Notes under the pieces: generated by a model
The model's database searches: none
What the model was told of the DNA's origin: nothing
The model's input: the letters and a program-made list of their open reading frames with translations, nothing else
Source: DASUDX01 sp036275365
GTDB taxonomy: Bacteria > Pseudomonadota > Gammaproteobacteria > Nevskiales > Nevskiaceae
Direction of reading: 5' to 3'
DNA: 34,183 bases
Assembly: GCA_036275365.1 (NCBI GenBank)
Contig: DASUDX010000052.1
Coordinates: 1 to 34,183 of the forward strand
Made by a program: the position numbers and the translations under genes
Shown: positions 22,102 to 30,850 of the stretch, in pieces
Position numbering within the stretch: the stretch's first letter is position 1
Layout of the letters: each line of letters starts with the position of its first letter

Positions 22102-23142
22102 ATGTCCGAGACCGCTGCTTCCGCTCCGCTGCCACCGGGCCAGGTGGTGACCGGCAAGTTCCCCGTGGTCGGTGAAACCGCGCCGCGCGCCGACTACCGC
22201 GCCGAGACCCTCTGCCTGCAGGTGGAGGGGGCGGTGGCACGGCCCCTGCGGCTGCCCTTTGCCCAGCTCGCTCCGCGGCTCCAGCGCGAGCGCCGCTGCG
22301 ACATCCATTGCGTCACCGGCTGGACCCGTCCGGCCATGACCCTCACCGGGCTGCCGCTCGCCGAGCTGCTGGCCGAGGCGGTGCCGCTGCCCGCTGCCCG
22401 CTATGTGCGGTTCATCGCCGGCAGCCCGCGCGCCCACGACACCAGCCTGCCGCTGGCCCTGGCGCTGGAGGATTGCTGGCTGGTCGCGGCCATCGACGGG
22501 CAGCCGCTCAGCCGTGAGCACGGCGGGCCGCTGCGCACCGTCACTCCCAGCCGCTACTTCTACAAATCGCTGAAATGGCTCGAGCGCATCGAGCTGCTGG
22601 CCGAGGACCAGCTGGGCTACTGGGAGCGCGAGTCCGCCTATCACAACGAGGCGCGCCCGGAGGCCGAGCAGCGCTTCGACGAATCGCGGGTGGCGGACGC
22701 CGCCGTGGTGGCGGCCTTGCGAGCGGCGACCGATCTCGCCCCCTTCCGCGGCCAGGTGCTGCTCAAGGCCCGGCTCGGTGGCTGGCAGCCGGCCAGCCGC
22801 GACCTGCGCGGCCTGCAGCTGAAGTATTCGTCGCTGCGCCAGGCCCGGCTCGCCGGCTGCGATCTGCGTGAGAGCAATTTCTCGCTGAGCAATCTGGAAG
22901 GGGCCGATCTGCGCGAGGCCGATCTCAGCGGCGCCGATCTGGAAGGCGCCAGCCTCGCCGGTGCCGACCTGCGCGGCGCCCGTGCCGATGGCGCCTTTCT
23001 CTCGGCCACCCGCTTCTTCCGTGACTTCAGCAGCGGCAAGCGGCTGGCCGCCCAGGTGCAGGGGCTGAGCCTGCGCCGCTGCAGCGGCCTGCTGGAAAGC
23101 CAGGAGGCCTTTCTGCGCGAGCAGGGCGCCCGGTTCGAATGA
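22102..23142 (+). CDS. Molybdopterin-dependent oxidoreductase domain fused to pentapeptide repeats
   Basis: A 346-residue protein. Residues about 14-190 match the sulfite-oxidase-type molybdopterin-binding fold: CDIHCVTGWTRPAMTLTGLPL (C66, C70, with C70 the expected Mo ligand), YVRFIAGSPRAHDTSLPLALALEDCWLVA, LSREHGGPLRTVTPSRYFYKSLKWLERIELL. From about residue 240 to 300 it has A(D/N)LxG pentapeptide repeats (LEGADLREADLSGADLEGASLAGADLRGA), a right-handed beta-helix of unknown role. The domain order Mo-cofactor then pentapeptide repeats is unusual. The predicted N-terminus lacks a twin-arginine signal, so it should be cytoplasmic. Its stop overlaps the start of the FAD oxidoreductase gene (ATGA, 23139-23142). 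The long open frame before 22102 is antisense to the MOSC gene. Confidence 0.9.
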   Translation: MSETAASAPLPPGQVVTGKFPVVGETAPRADYRAETLCLQVEGAVARPLRLPFAQLAPRLQRERRCDIHCVTGWTRPAMTLTGLPLAELLAEAVPLPAARYVRFIAGSPRAHDTSLPLALALEDCWLVAAIDGQPLSREHGGPLRTVTPSRYFYKSLKWLERIELLAEDQLGYWERESAYHNEARPEAEQRFDESRVADAAVVAALRAATDLAPFRGQVLLKARLGGWQPASRDLRGLQLKYSSLRQARLAGCDLRESNFSLSNLEGADLREADLSGADLEGASLAGADLRGARADGAFLSATRFFRDFSSGKRLAAQVQGLSLRRCSGLLESQEAFLREQGARFE

Positions 23143-24758
23143 ACGACTTCGACGCCCTGATCATCGGCGGCGGCCACAACGGCCTGGTCTGCGCCCACCG
23201 TCTCGCCCGCGGCGGGCGGCGGGTGGCGGTGCTGGAGCGGCTGCCGGTGCTGGGCGGTGCCTGCGTGACCGGCGAGATCGCCCCCGGTTACCGCGCCTCC
23301 ACCGCCAGCTATGTGGTGAGCCTGCTGCTGCCGGAGATCGAGCAGGACATGGCGCTGGCCCGCCATGGCTACCGGGTGCTGCCGCGCAGCCCGAGCTCGT
23401 TCACGCCCTTCGAGGACGGCCGCAGCCTGCTGATGGGTCCGGAGCCCGGGCTGTCGATGCGCGAGATCGCCCGCTTCTCCGCCCGCGACGCCGAGGCCTA
23501 TCCGCGCTACGAGGCCTTGCTGACCCGGGTGGCCGAACGGCTGGAACCGGCGCTGATGCAGACCCCACCGGAGCTGCTGCCACTGCCGGCGAGCTGGCGC
23601 CGCCGCGGCTGGCGCGCCTGGCTGCGCAATCTCGGTCGCGGCCACTCGCTCTACCGCGCCTTCAAGGATCTCGCCGAGGATCTGCCGGAGGCGGTGGAGC
23701 TGCTCACCGGTGCCGCCACCCCCATTCTCGATCGCTGGTTCGAATCGCCCGAGCTCAAGGGCACCCTGGCCACCGACGCCATCATCGGCAGCTTCGCGCC
23801 GCCCTCGGCGCCGGGCAGCGCCTATGTGCTCCTGCACCATGTGATGGGCATGGCCGGGGGCGCCCGCGGGGTCTGGGGCTATGTCGAGGGCGGCATGGGG
23901 GCGCTGACCCAGGCCATGGCCAGCGCCTGCCGGGAGGCGGGCGTCACCCTCTACACCGGGGCCGAGGTGGTGGCGATCGAGGTCGAGGGCGGCCGCGCGG
24001 CCGGCGTGCGGCTGGCCGACGGCCGCCATCTGCGCGCCCGCCAGATCGCCAGCAATGCCACGGCCGAGATCACCTTCCGCCGCCTGCTCGGCGAGTCCGC
24101 GCTGCCCGCCGGCTTCCGCGCCGCGGTGGCGCGCATCGACTACGCCAGCGCCAGTCTGAAGATCAATCTCGCGGTGGACCGGCTGCCTTGCTTCCGTGCC
24201 CGGCCGCATGAGGGGACGGCGCCAGCGCCGCATCACCACGGCACCATCCACCTCAACAGCCTCTCCGAGCAGATCGAGCGCGCCTATGAGGAGGCGCGCC
24301 AGGGCCGGCCAAGCCGCCAGCCGGTGATCGAGATGGTGATTCCGAGCAGCGTCGACCGCACCCTGGCCCCGGACGGCCACCACATCGTGCAGCTGTTCGT
24401 GCAGTACGCCCCCTACCGGCTGGCACCGGGCCTGGATTGGGAGGCGCTGCGCGAGCCCTATGCCGATCAGGTGATCGCCGAAGTCGAGCGCTATGCGCCG
24501 GGCTTCGCTGCCAGCGTGCTGCATCGCGAGGTGCTCAGCCCGCTCGATCTGGAGCGCCGGTTCGCTCTCACCGGCGGCAACATCTTCCAGGGCGCCATGC
24601 CGCTGCACCAGCTCTTCGCCTTCCGCCCGGTGCCCGGCTGGGGCGATTACGCCACGCCGCTGCCCGGCCTGTTCCTGTGCGGGGCGGCCGCCCATCCGGG
24701 CGGCGGGGTGATGGGCGCCTGCGGCCTCAACGCCGCCCGCGAGATGCTGCGCGGATGA
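23139..24758 (+). CDS. PYROXD2/CrtI-like FAD-dependent oxidoreductase
   Basis: A 539-residue flavoprotein of the phytoene-desaturase-like group (COG1233). The N-terminus ALIIGGGHNGLVCAHRLARGGRRVAVLE has the dinucleotide-binding GGGHNG (10-15) and the acidic residue 33; VLGGACVTGEIAPGYRAS follows. The C-terminus has LPGLFLCGAAAHPGGGVMGACGLNAAREML, the typical FAD-contacting end of PYROXD2-type proteins. The central part (GGARGVWGYVEGGMGALTQAMA) matches the same group rather than carotenoid desaturases. The substrate is unknown, and there are no other carotenoid genes here. It is coupled at both ends: its start overlaps the molybdopterin gene and its stop overlaps the RDD gene (ATGA, 24755-24758). 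Confidence 0.9.
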   Translation: MNDFDALIIGGGHNGLVCAHRLARGGRRVAVLERLPVLGGACVTGEIAPGYRASTASYVVSLLLPEIEQDMALARHGYRVLPRSPSSFTPFEDGRSLLMGPEPGLSMREIARFSARDAEAYPRYEALLTRVAERLEPALMQTPPELLPLPASWRRRGWRAWLRNLGRGHSLYRAFKDLAEDLPEAVELLTGAATPILDRWFESPELKGTLATDAIIGSFAPPSAPGSAYVLLHHVMGMAGGARGVWGYVEGGMGALTQAMASACREAGVTLYTGAEVVAIEVEGGRAAGVRLADGRHLRARQIASNATAEITFRRLLGESALPAGFRAAVARIDYASASLKINLAVDRLPCFRARPHEGTAPAPHHHGTIHLNSLSEQIERAYEEARQGRPSRQPVIEMVIPSSVDRTLAPDGHHIVQLFVQYAPYRLAPGLDWEALREPYADQVIAEVERYAPGFAASVLHREVLSPLDLERRFALTGGNIFQGAMPLHQLFAFRPVPGWGDYATPLPGLFLCGAAAHPGGGVMGACGLNAAREMLRG

Positions 24759-25825
24759 GCCGCTCGCGGGCGGGCGCGGTGGTGACGCCCGAGGCCTTCC
24801 GGGTGGCGCCGGGCCTGCTCGGCCTGCCGCTGGCCTCGCCCTGGCAGCGCCTGGCCGCCGCGGCGCTGGACGGGCTGCTGATCGCCGCGCTCTCGCAGAG
24901 CCGCGGGGTGCTGCTGGGACTGGCGCTGGCGGCCCTGGTCTGGAGCGGCGCCGGGGCCTGGATCGGCCGCAACGGCCAGGCCCTGCGCCGGCGCACGCTC
25001 CAGCTCGGCTGGGCGCTGCTGGCCTTCCTGCTGGCGGTGGCGGTGCTTGACCCGCTTCTCCGCTGGGCTTTTGAGGACCCGCCGGAGGCGGCGGCGACCG
25101 CGGCACCCGATGCCCTGAGCGGACTCGACACCGCCCAGCGCCTCACCGTGGGCGTGGCGGTGGCCCAGCTGATGGCCTGCGAGACCGCCGACTGCCGCCG
25201 CGAGAGGCTGGAGGCGGTGTTGGCGCCGCTGGTCGAGGCCGGACCGGCCACTGCCGAGCAGCGCCAGATGCTCGAGGAACTGGTCAGCGACGCCGCCAGC
25301 GACCCGGCCGAGCGCGCGGCGCTGAGCGCACGCGTGCTGGCGGCGCGTCCCCTGTCCGATTCGGCCCGCCCGGCCACCACGGCGCGGCCGGCGGCCACCG
25401 CCAGCACCCCCGCGGACCCGGCAGCGCCGGACGAGGCTCCGGGCCTGATCGATGACCAGGGCCGCTTCAGCCTGCTCGCCACCCTGCGGCTGCTGGCCGA
25501 TGAGATTGGCCTGAGCCTCGGCTGGGCGGCGCTCTACTTCACCTGCTTCACCGTCTGGTGGCGCGGCCAGACGCCGGGCAAGCGCCTGCTCGGGCTGCGG
25601 GTGGTGCACCTGGGCGGCGAACGGCTCGGCTACTGGCGCGCCTTCGAGCGCTACGGCGGCTATGCGGCGGGCTTCGCCACCGGCCTGCTCGGCTTTCTGC
25701 AGGCCTTCCGCGATCACAACCGCCAGGCCATCCAGGACAAGCTGGCCTTCACCGCGGTGATCCGCGAGCCGCGCCCTGCCGAACCGGCGCCGGTCCCGGC
25801 AGCTGCCAGCGGCGAGCCGTCCTAG
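24755..25825 (+). CDS. RDD-family membrane protein with Ala-rich insert
   Basis: A 356-residue membrane protein. The RDD domain is split: the first part is SPWQRLAAAALDGLLIAAL near residue 28 plus two more hydrophobic segments up to about 105; the second is TCFTVWWRGQTPGKRLLGLRVVHLGGERLGYWRAFERYGG...DHNRQAIQDKLAFTAVI near the C-terminus, with the conserved arginine and aspartate positions. Between them lies a hydrophilic, Ala-rich block of about 150 residues with two helical stretches and a Pro/Thr-rich linker. RDD proteins have been linked to ion/proton antiport in some bacteria, but function here is unknown. It is the third gene of the coupled operon and ends four bases inside the convergent TetR gene. 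Confidence 0.85.
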   Translation: MSRSRAGAVVTPEAFRVAPGLLGLPLASPWQRLAAAALDGLLIAALSQSRGVLLGLALAALVWSGAGAWIGRNGQALRRRTLQLGWALLAFLLAVAVLDPLLRWAFEDPPEAAATAAPDALSGLDTAQRLTVGVAVAQLMACETADCRRERLEAVLAPLVEAGPATAEQRQMLEELVSDAASDPAERAALSARVLAARPLSDSARPATTARPAATASTPADPAAPDEAPGLIDDQGRFSLLATLRLLADEIGLSLGWAALYFTCFTVWWRGQTPGKRLLGLRVVHLGGERLGYWRAFERYGGYAAGFATGLLGFLQAFRDHNRQAIQDKLAFTAVIREPRPAEPAPVPAAASGEPS

Positions 25826-26547
25826 CGCCGTCGCCGCGGCTGGCAGGCGCGCAGGAACCAGTCGGTGGCCAGCAGCGCCTGCTGGCGGCGCATCTCCGGG
25901 CTGGCCTGCTGCAGCACGCCGACCATCAGCTTCATGTGCAGCTCGCCCTTGACCAGGCTGAAGAACTGGGCGGCGGCGCTGTCCGCGTCGTCAATCTCCA
26001 GCTCGCCGGCGGCCGCGGCCGCGGCCAGCAGCTCGGCGAGCTGGCGCTTGCTGCGCGCCGGCCCAGCCTCCCAGAACAGGCGGCTCAGCTTGGAGCTGCC
26101 GCCATCGGCGACCATCAAGCGGTACAGATCCACCGCCTCGGGGCTGGTCACCAGGCCGAGAAAGGCTTCGGCAATGGCCTCCAGGCGCTGGCGCAGCGGA
26201 CGCCCCGGACGCAGATCGAACAGATCCACCGGCGTGTGTTCCTCGCACTTGGCGGTGACGCACTGGCGGAACAGCTCGTCCTTGTTGGCGAAGTGGCTGT
26301 AGAGGGTGAGCTTGGAGACGCCGGCGGCGCGGGCGATCGCCTCCATGCTGGTGCCGGCCAGACCGCCGCGGGCGAACAGGCCCTTGGCCGCCTGCAGCAC
26401 GGCGCTGCGCTTGTCGAGATCCTTGGGGCGGCCGCGTGCCACCGTCCGCGGGCGCCGGCTGCGCGCTGGCGCCGCGGCTTCTCCGGCGGATCGGCCGTCG
26501 GATCGGCCGTCCGTCGGCGCGGGCGGCGAGGGGCGCGACATCGTCAT
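25822..26547 (-). CDS. TetR/AcrR-family transcriptional repressor
   Basis: A 241-residue regulator. A long Arg/Pro/Ala-rich N-terminal tail (about 45 residues) precedes the TetR DNA-binding domain with DKRSAVLQAAKGLFARGGLAGTSMEAIARAAGVSKLTLYSHFANKDELF, whose helix-turn-helix is GTSMEAIARAAGVSKLTLYSHF. The C-terminal ligand-binding part has AEAFLGLVTSPEAVDLYRLMVAD, as in AefR-like regulators. It is divergent from an RND efflux operon, the classical arrangement for a local repressor of a drug or solvent pump. Starts at 26547 and 26541 are both possible. A 20-bp palindrome lies just upstream. Confidence 0.92.
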   Translation of the reverse strand: MTMSRPSPPAPTDGRSDGRSAGEAAAPARSRRPRTVARGRPKDLDKRSAVLQAAKGLFARGGLAGTSMEAIARAAGVSKLTLYSHFANKDELFRQCVTAKCEEHTPVDLFDLRPGRPLRQRLEAIAEAFLGLVTSPEAVDLYRLMVADGGSSKLSRLFWEAGPARSKRQLAELLAAAAAAGELEIDDADSAAAQFFSLVKGELHMKLMVGVLQQASPEMRRQQALLATDWFLRACQPRRRR

Positions 26548-26554
26548 GTCAATT

Positions 26555-26574
26555 ACTGTACTGTACGGTTCAGT
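26555..26574. promoter_or_regulatory. Probable TetR operator between repressor and RND pump
   Basis: ACTGTACTGTACGGTTCAGT matches its own reverse complement at 16 of 20 positions, centred on GTAC. It lies in the 55-bp gap, 8 bases from the tetR start and 28 from the adaptor start, and is strikingly AT-rich for this window. This is the expected place and form for autoregulation by a TetR dimer. A TATGAA -10-like hexamer for the pump follows at 26576-26581. Confidence 0.6.
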
Positions 26575-26602
26575 TTATGAATAGGGACGGGAGTCGATCC
26601 GC

Positions 26603-27739
26603 ATGAACCGCATCCTTGGTCGTCCGACCCTGGCGCTGCAAGTCGCCCCGCCGACCGCCCGCTCCCTGCCCCTGCTGGCCCTGCTGCTGCTCGGTGCCTG
26701 CAATGGTGCGGCCGAGCCGGTGAAGGCGCCGCGACCGGTGCTGGTGGAAGCCCCCACCGCGCTGGCCGATGGCGGCGGCGAGGCCTATCCGGGCGTGGTG
26801 CGCGCCCGCGTCGAGGCCGATCTTTCCTTCCGCGTGCCCGGCAAGATCGCCGAACGCCGGGTCGAGGCCGGCAGCCGGGTCGAGGCCGGGCAGGTGCTGG
26901 CCACCCTCGATCCGCAGGACGCCCAGCTCAATCTGGAAGCCGCGCGCGCCGCGGTGGCGGCCGCCGAGGCCGATCTCAAGCTCGCCCGCTCCGAGGAGCA
27001 GCGCTATCGCGATCTGCTCGCCCGCGGCTATGTCAGCCAGTCGGTGCTCGATGCCCAGACCAACCGGGTGGCGCTGAGCCAGGCCCAGCTCGAGCAGGCC
27101 CAGGCCAGCCTGCGCCTGAGCGAGAACAGCTCCCGCTACACCCGCCTGAGCGCCGACCGCGCCGGCGTGATCACCCGCGTCTACGCCGAGGTCGGCACGG
27201 TGGTCGCCGCCGGCACGCCGGTGTTCGGTTTCGCCGCCGAGGGTGAGCGCGAGGTGGTGATCGCGGTGCCGGAAGGACGCCTCGAGGCGGTGCGCAAGGC
27301 CCCGGCCGTCGCGGTACGGATCTGGTCGCAGGGCGAACGCCAGTATCCGGCCAGGCTGCGCGAGCTGAGCCCGCAGGCCAGCCCCACCACCCGCACCCAC
27401 GAAGCCCGCTTCACCCTGCTCGAGCCGGACGCCTCGGTGCAACTCGGGGTGACCGCCACCGTCCTGATCGGCAGCGATCGCAGCGCCGATACCTTCCGCC
27501 TGCCGGCCACGGCCGTGGGCGACCAGGGCGAGGGCCAGGCGGTGGTCTGGGTGGTGCGCGCCGGCTCGCCGGCAACCGTCGAACCGGTGGCGGTCCGGCC
27601 GCTGCAGTACCTGCATGACAGCGTGATCGTGCAGGCCCCGCTCAAACCCGATGACCGGCTGGTGAGCGTCGGGGTCCATCTGCTGCAGCCGGGCCTGCCG
27701 GTGCAGCCGGTGGAGCGCAGCGCACCGGCCGCCCTCTGA
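26603..27739 (+). CDS. RND efflux periplasmic adaptor (MFP) lipoprotein
   Basis: A 378-residue membrane fusion protein. A lipoprotein signal ends LLALLLLGAC with the lipidated cysteine at 33, so it should be anchored to the inner membrane and sit in the periplasm. The biotinyl-lipoyl-like hairpin begins DLSFRVPGKIAERRVEAGSRVEAGQVLATLD; a coiled-coil hairpin of alanine-rich helices (LNLEAARAAVAAAEADLKLARSEEQRY...) follows; the returning lipoyl half is YTRLSADRAGVITRVYAEVGTVVAAGTPVF; the beta-barrel and membrane-proximal domains complete the protein. It is co-transcribed with the RND permease, 15 bp downstream. GGGAG nine bases before the ATG supports the start. Confidence 0.94.
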   Translation: MNRILGRPTLALQVAPPTARSLPLLALLLLGACNGAAEPVKAPRPVLVEAPTALADGGGEAYPGVVRARVEADLSFRVPGKIAERRVEAGSRVEAGQVLATLDPQDAQLNLEAARAAVAAAEADLKLARSEEQRYRDLLARGYVSQSVLDAQTNRVALSQAQLEQAQASLRLSENSSRYTRLSADRAGVITRVYAEVGTVVAAGTPVFGFAAEGEREVVIAVPEGRLEAVRKAPAVAVRIWSQGERQYPARLRELSPQASPTTRTHEARFTLLEPDASVQLGVTATVLIGSDRSADTFRLPATAVGDQGEGQAVVWVVRAGSPATVEPVAVRPLQYLHDSVIVQAPLKPDDRLVSVGVHLLQPGLPVQPVERSAPAAL

Positions 27740-27754
27740 GCGGAGCCGCCGGCC

Positions 27755-30700
27755 ATGCGATTCAATCTCAGCGAGTGGGCGCTGTCGAACCGCGCCGTGG
27801 TGGTTTATTTCATGGTCCTGCTCGGGATCATCGGCGTGTGGAGCTATGGCCAGCTGGGCCAGAGCGAGGACCCGCCGTTCACCTTCCGGGTGATGGTGGT
27901 GCGCACCTTCTGGCCCGGTGCCACTGCGGATCAGGTCGACCGTCTGGTCACCGACCGCATCGAGGAAAAGCTGCAGGAGCTCGAGTCGCTGGACTTCATG
28001 CGCTCCTATTCGCGGCCGGGCGAGTCGCAGATCTTCGTGCTGTTCCGCGAGGAGCTGAAGCGCCCGGTGATCGTCGACGCCTTCTACCAGGTACGCAAGA
28101 AGGTCAATGACAACGCCCATCTGCTGCCGCCCGGCGTGCAGGGACCGTTCTTCAACGACGAGTTCGGCGACACCTTCGGCAACATCTACGCCCTGCAGGG
28201 CGAGGGTTTCAGCTACGAGGAGCTCAAGGAGTACGCCGACCGCATCCGCGACCGCCTGCTGCGGGTGCGCGATGTGGCCAAGGTCGAGCTGATCGGGGTC
28301 CAGGAGGAGCGGGTCTACATCGAGATCGAGAACTCCAAGCGTGCCCAGCTCGGCATCCCCAGCGAGCTGATCATCGGCGCCATCGTCGAGCAGAACAGCG
28401 TGGTGCCCTCCGGGCATTTCGACACCGCCCAGGACAAGATCCATGTCCGCGTCAGCGGCGAGCTCGATTCGGTGGAGGCGCTGCGCCAGCTGCCCCTGCA
28501 TTTCCGCGGCCAGACCGTGCGCGTCGGCGATGTGGCGACGGTCACCCGCGGCTACCAGGAGCCACCGGGACCGCGGGTGCGCTTCAACGGCGCACCGGCG
28601 CTCGGCATCGCGGTGTCGATGGACAAGGGCGGCGATATCGTGCGTCTCGGACGCGCCCTGGATGCCGAGTTCAACGCCATCGGCGAGGACCTGCCGCTGG
28701 GCATGAGCCTGTCGCGGATGAACGACCAGCCGGCGGCGGTCAAGCGGTCGATCAACGAGTTCGTACGGGTGCTGGCCGAGGCGGTGATCATCGTGCTCGG
28801 CGTATGTTTCCTCAGCCTCGGCGTGCGCACCGGTCTGGTGGTGGCGCTGTCGATTCCCCTGGTGCTGGCGATGACCTTCGCCAGCATGAAGCTGCTCGGC
28901 ATCGACCTGCACAAGATCTCGCTGGGCTCGCTGATCCTCGCCCTGGGCCTGCTGGTGGACGATGCCATCATCGCGGTGGAGATGATGGCGGTGAAGCTCG
29001 AACAGGGCTACGACCGCATCAAGGCCGCGGCCTTCGCCTACTCCAGCACGGCGTTTCCGATGCTCTCCGGAACCCTGGTGACCGCGGCCGGCTTTCTGCC
29101 GATCGCCACCGCCGCCTCGGCCACCGGCGAGTACACCCGCTCGATCTTCCAGGTGGTGAGCCTGTCGCTGCTGCTGTCCTGGGTGGCGGCGGTGATCTTC
29201 GTGCCCCTGCTCGGCTACAAGCTGCTGCCGGAAAAGGGACTGAGCAAGGATGGCGTCGTCCATGACGCGCATGCGGTCTACCACACGCCGTTCTACAGCC
29301 GCTTCCGCCAGCTGGTGGTGTGGTGCGTGAACCGCCGCTGGATCACCCTGGGTGCGACCGCGGTGCTGTTCGTCGGCAGCCTGGTGCTGTTCAGCAAGGT
29401 GCCCCAGCAGTTCTTCCCGGCGTCCACCCGTCTCGAGCTGATGGTGGATCTCAAGCTGCCGGAAGGTGCTTCGGTGCACGCCACCGAGGCGGTGGCCCAG
29501 CGTCTGGAGCAGGTGCTCAAGGGCCGCGAGGGGCTGCTCAGCTACAGCACCTACATCGGCACCGGCGCGCCGCGCTTCGTCCTCCCCCTCGACCAGCAGC
29601 TGCCGGCGGCGAGCTTCGCCCAGTTCGTTCTCAATACGGCCAGCCTGGAGGATCGCGAGCGCATCCGGGCCGAGCTGCTGGCGCTGCTGCCGCGCGAGTT
29701 CTCCGATGTCCGCTGGCGGGTCAACCGCCTGGAGAACGGACCGCCGGTGGGCTATGTGCTGCAGTTCCGCGTCACCGGGCCGGAGCGCCGCGTGGCCGAG
29801 GGCATCGCCGAGCAGATCGCCACCCTGATGCGGGCCAACCCCTATGCCGAGGGCGTGCATCTGGATACCGCTGAGCAGTCCAAGATCATCCAGGTCAGCC
29901 TCGACCAGGATCGCCTGCGGGCGCTGGGGGTCAGCAGCGAGGCGGTGGCCGAGACCCTGGAGAGCGCCATCAATGGCGCGACCCTGACCCAGCTGCGGGA
30001 GGACAACAAGCTGATCGCGGTGCAGCTGCGCGGGCCCGAGCATGAGCGTCGTCTGCTCGAGCTGCTGCCCTCGCTGGCGATCCCCAGCCAGAGCGGCGGC
30101 AACATCACGCTCGGGCAGCTGGCGAGCTTCGAGGCCACCTACGAGCCAGGCATTCTGTGGCGGCGCAACCGGGTGCCGACAATCACCGTGCGCGGCGATG
30201 TCTACGCCGATATCCAGCCGCCGCAGGTGATGGCGATGCTGATCCCCGAGGTCCGCCAGATCGAAGCCAGCCTGCCGCGCGGCTACCGCATCGAGGTCGG
30301 CGGCACCATCGAGGACGCCGCCAAGGGCCAGAACAGCGTCAACGCCGGCATGCCGCTGTTCATCCTGGTGGTGCTGACCATCCTGATGCTGCAGCTCAAG
30401 CGCTTCTCGCTGGTGGTGATGGTGGTGCTGACCGCGCCGCTGGGGCTGATCGGAGTGCCGACCTTCCTGCTGCTGTGGGGCAAGCCGTTCGGCTTCGTCG
30501 CCATGCTCGGCACCATCGCCCTGTTCGGCATGATCATGCGCAACAGCGTGATCCTGATCGACCAGATCGAACAGGACCGCGCCCAGGGCCACAGCCCGTT
30601 CGAGGCGGTGGTGGAGGCCACCGTGCGGCGCTTCCGCCCGATCGTGCTGACGGCGCTGGCCGCGGTGCTGGCGATGTTCCCGCTCTCACGCAGCGTCTTC

Positions 30701-30850
30701 TTCGGCCCGCAGGCGGTGGTGATCATGGGCGGACTGATCGCCGCCACCGCGCTGACCCTGCTGTTCCTGCCAGCGCTGTACGCCGCCTGGTTCCGCATTC
30801 CACCGGGTGAGGCCAATGGCCACCGACCCGCCTTCGGGAGCCCTGCATGA
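27755..30850 (+). CDS. RND efflux permease (HAE1-type)
   Basis: A 1031-residue inner-membrane pump of the resistance-nodulation-division superfamily. The first helix with its following QSEDPPFTFRVMVVRTFWPGA loop, the two large periplasmic loops, and helix 4 with LGLLVDDAIIAVEM (D402 and D403, the proton-relay aspartates) are all present. In helix 10 the position of the essential lysine of AcrB is occupied by arginine 929 in MIMRNSVILID, as in several HAE1 relatives. The dimension and motifs fit drug or solvent export rather than heavy-metal export, but the substrate is not known. No outer-membrane channel gene is in the window, so the pump must use one encoded elsewhere. Its stop overlaps the SDR start (ATGA, 30847-30850). 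Confidence 0.95.
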   Translation: MRFNLSEWALSNRAVVVYFMVLLGIIGVWSYGQLGQSEDPPFTFRVMVVRTFWPGATADQVDRLVTDRIEEKLQELESLDFMRSYSRPGESQIFVLFREELKRPVIVDAFYQVRKKVNDNAHLLPPGVQGPFFNDEFGDTFGNIYALQGEGFSYEELKEYADRIRDRLLRVRDVAKVELIGVQEERVYIEIENSKRAQLGIPSELIIGAIVEQNSVVPSGHFDTAQDKIHVRVSGELDSVEALRQLPLHFRGQTVRVGDVATVTRGYQEPPGPRVRFNGAPALGIAVSMDKGGDIVRLGRALDAEFNAIGEDLPLGMSLSRMNDQPAAVKRSINEFVRVLAEAVIIVLGVCFLSLGVRTGLVVALSIPLVLAMTFASMKLLGIDLHKISLGSLILALGLLVDDAIIAVEMMAVKLEQGYDRIKAAAFAYSSTAFPMLSGTLVTAAGFLPIATAASATGEYTRSIFQVVSLSLLLSWVAAVIFVPLLGYKLLPEKGLSKDGVVHDAHAVYHTPFYSRFRQLVVWCVNRRWITLGATAVLFVGSLVLFSKVPQQFFPASTRLELMVDLKLPEGASVHATEAVAQRLEQVLKGREGLLSYSTYIGTGAPRFVLPLDQQLPAASFAQFVLNTASLEDRERIRAELLALLPREFSDVRWRVNRLENGPPVGYVLQFRVTGPERRVAEGIAEQIATLMRANPYAEGVHLDTAEQSKIIQVSLDQDRLRALGVSSEAVAETLESAINGATLTQLREDNKLIAVQLRGPEHERRLLELLPSLAIPSQSGGNITLGQLASFEATYEPGILWRRNRVPTITVRGDVYADIQPPQVMAMLIPEVRQIEASLPRGYRIEVGGTIEDAAKGQNSVNAGMPLFILVVLTILMLQLKRFSLVVMVVLTAPLGLIGVPTFLLLWGKPFGFVAMLGTIALFGMIMRNSVILIDQIEQDRAQGHSPFEAVVEATVRRFRPIVLTALAAVLAMFPLSRSVFFGPQAVVIMGGLIAATALTLLFLPALYAAWFRIPPGEANGHRPAFGSPA

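Noticed and set aside
26570..30592. 1340-residue minus-strand open frame opposite the RND genes
   Set aside because: Its His/Asp/Gln/Leu-rich composition is the usual antisense reading of GC-rich coding DNA; the plus-strand genes have strong family motifs throughout.
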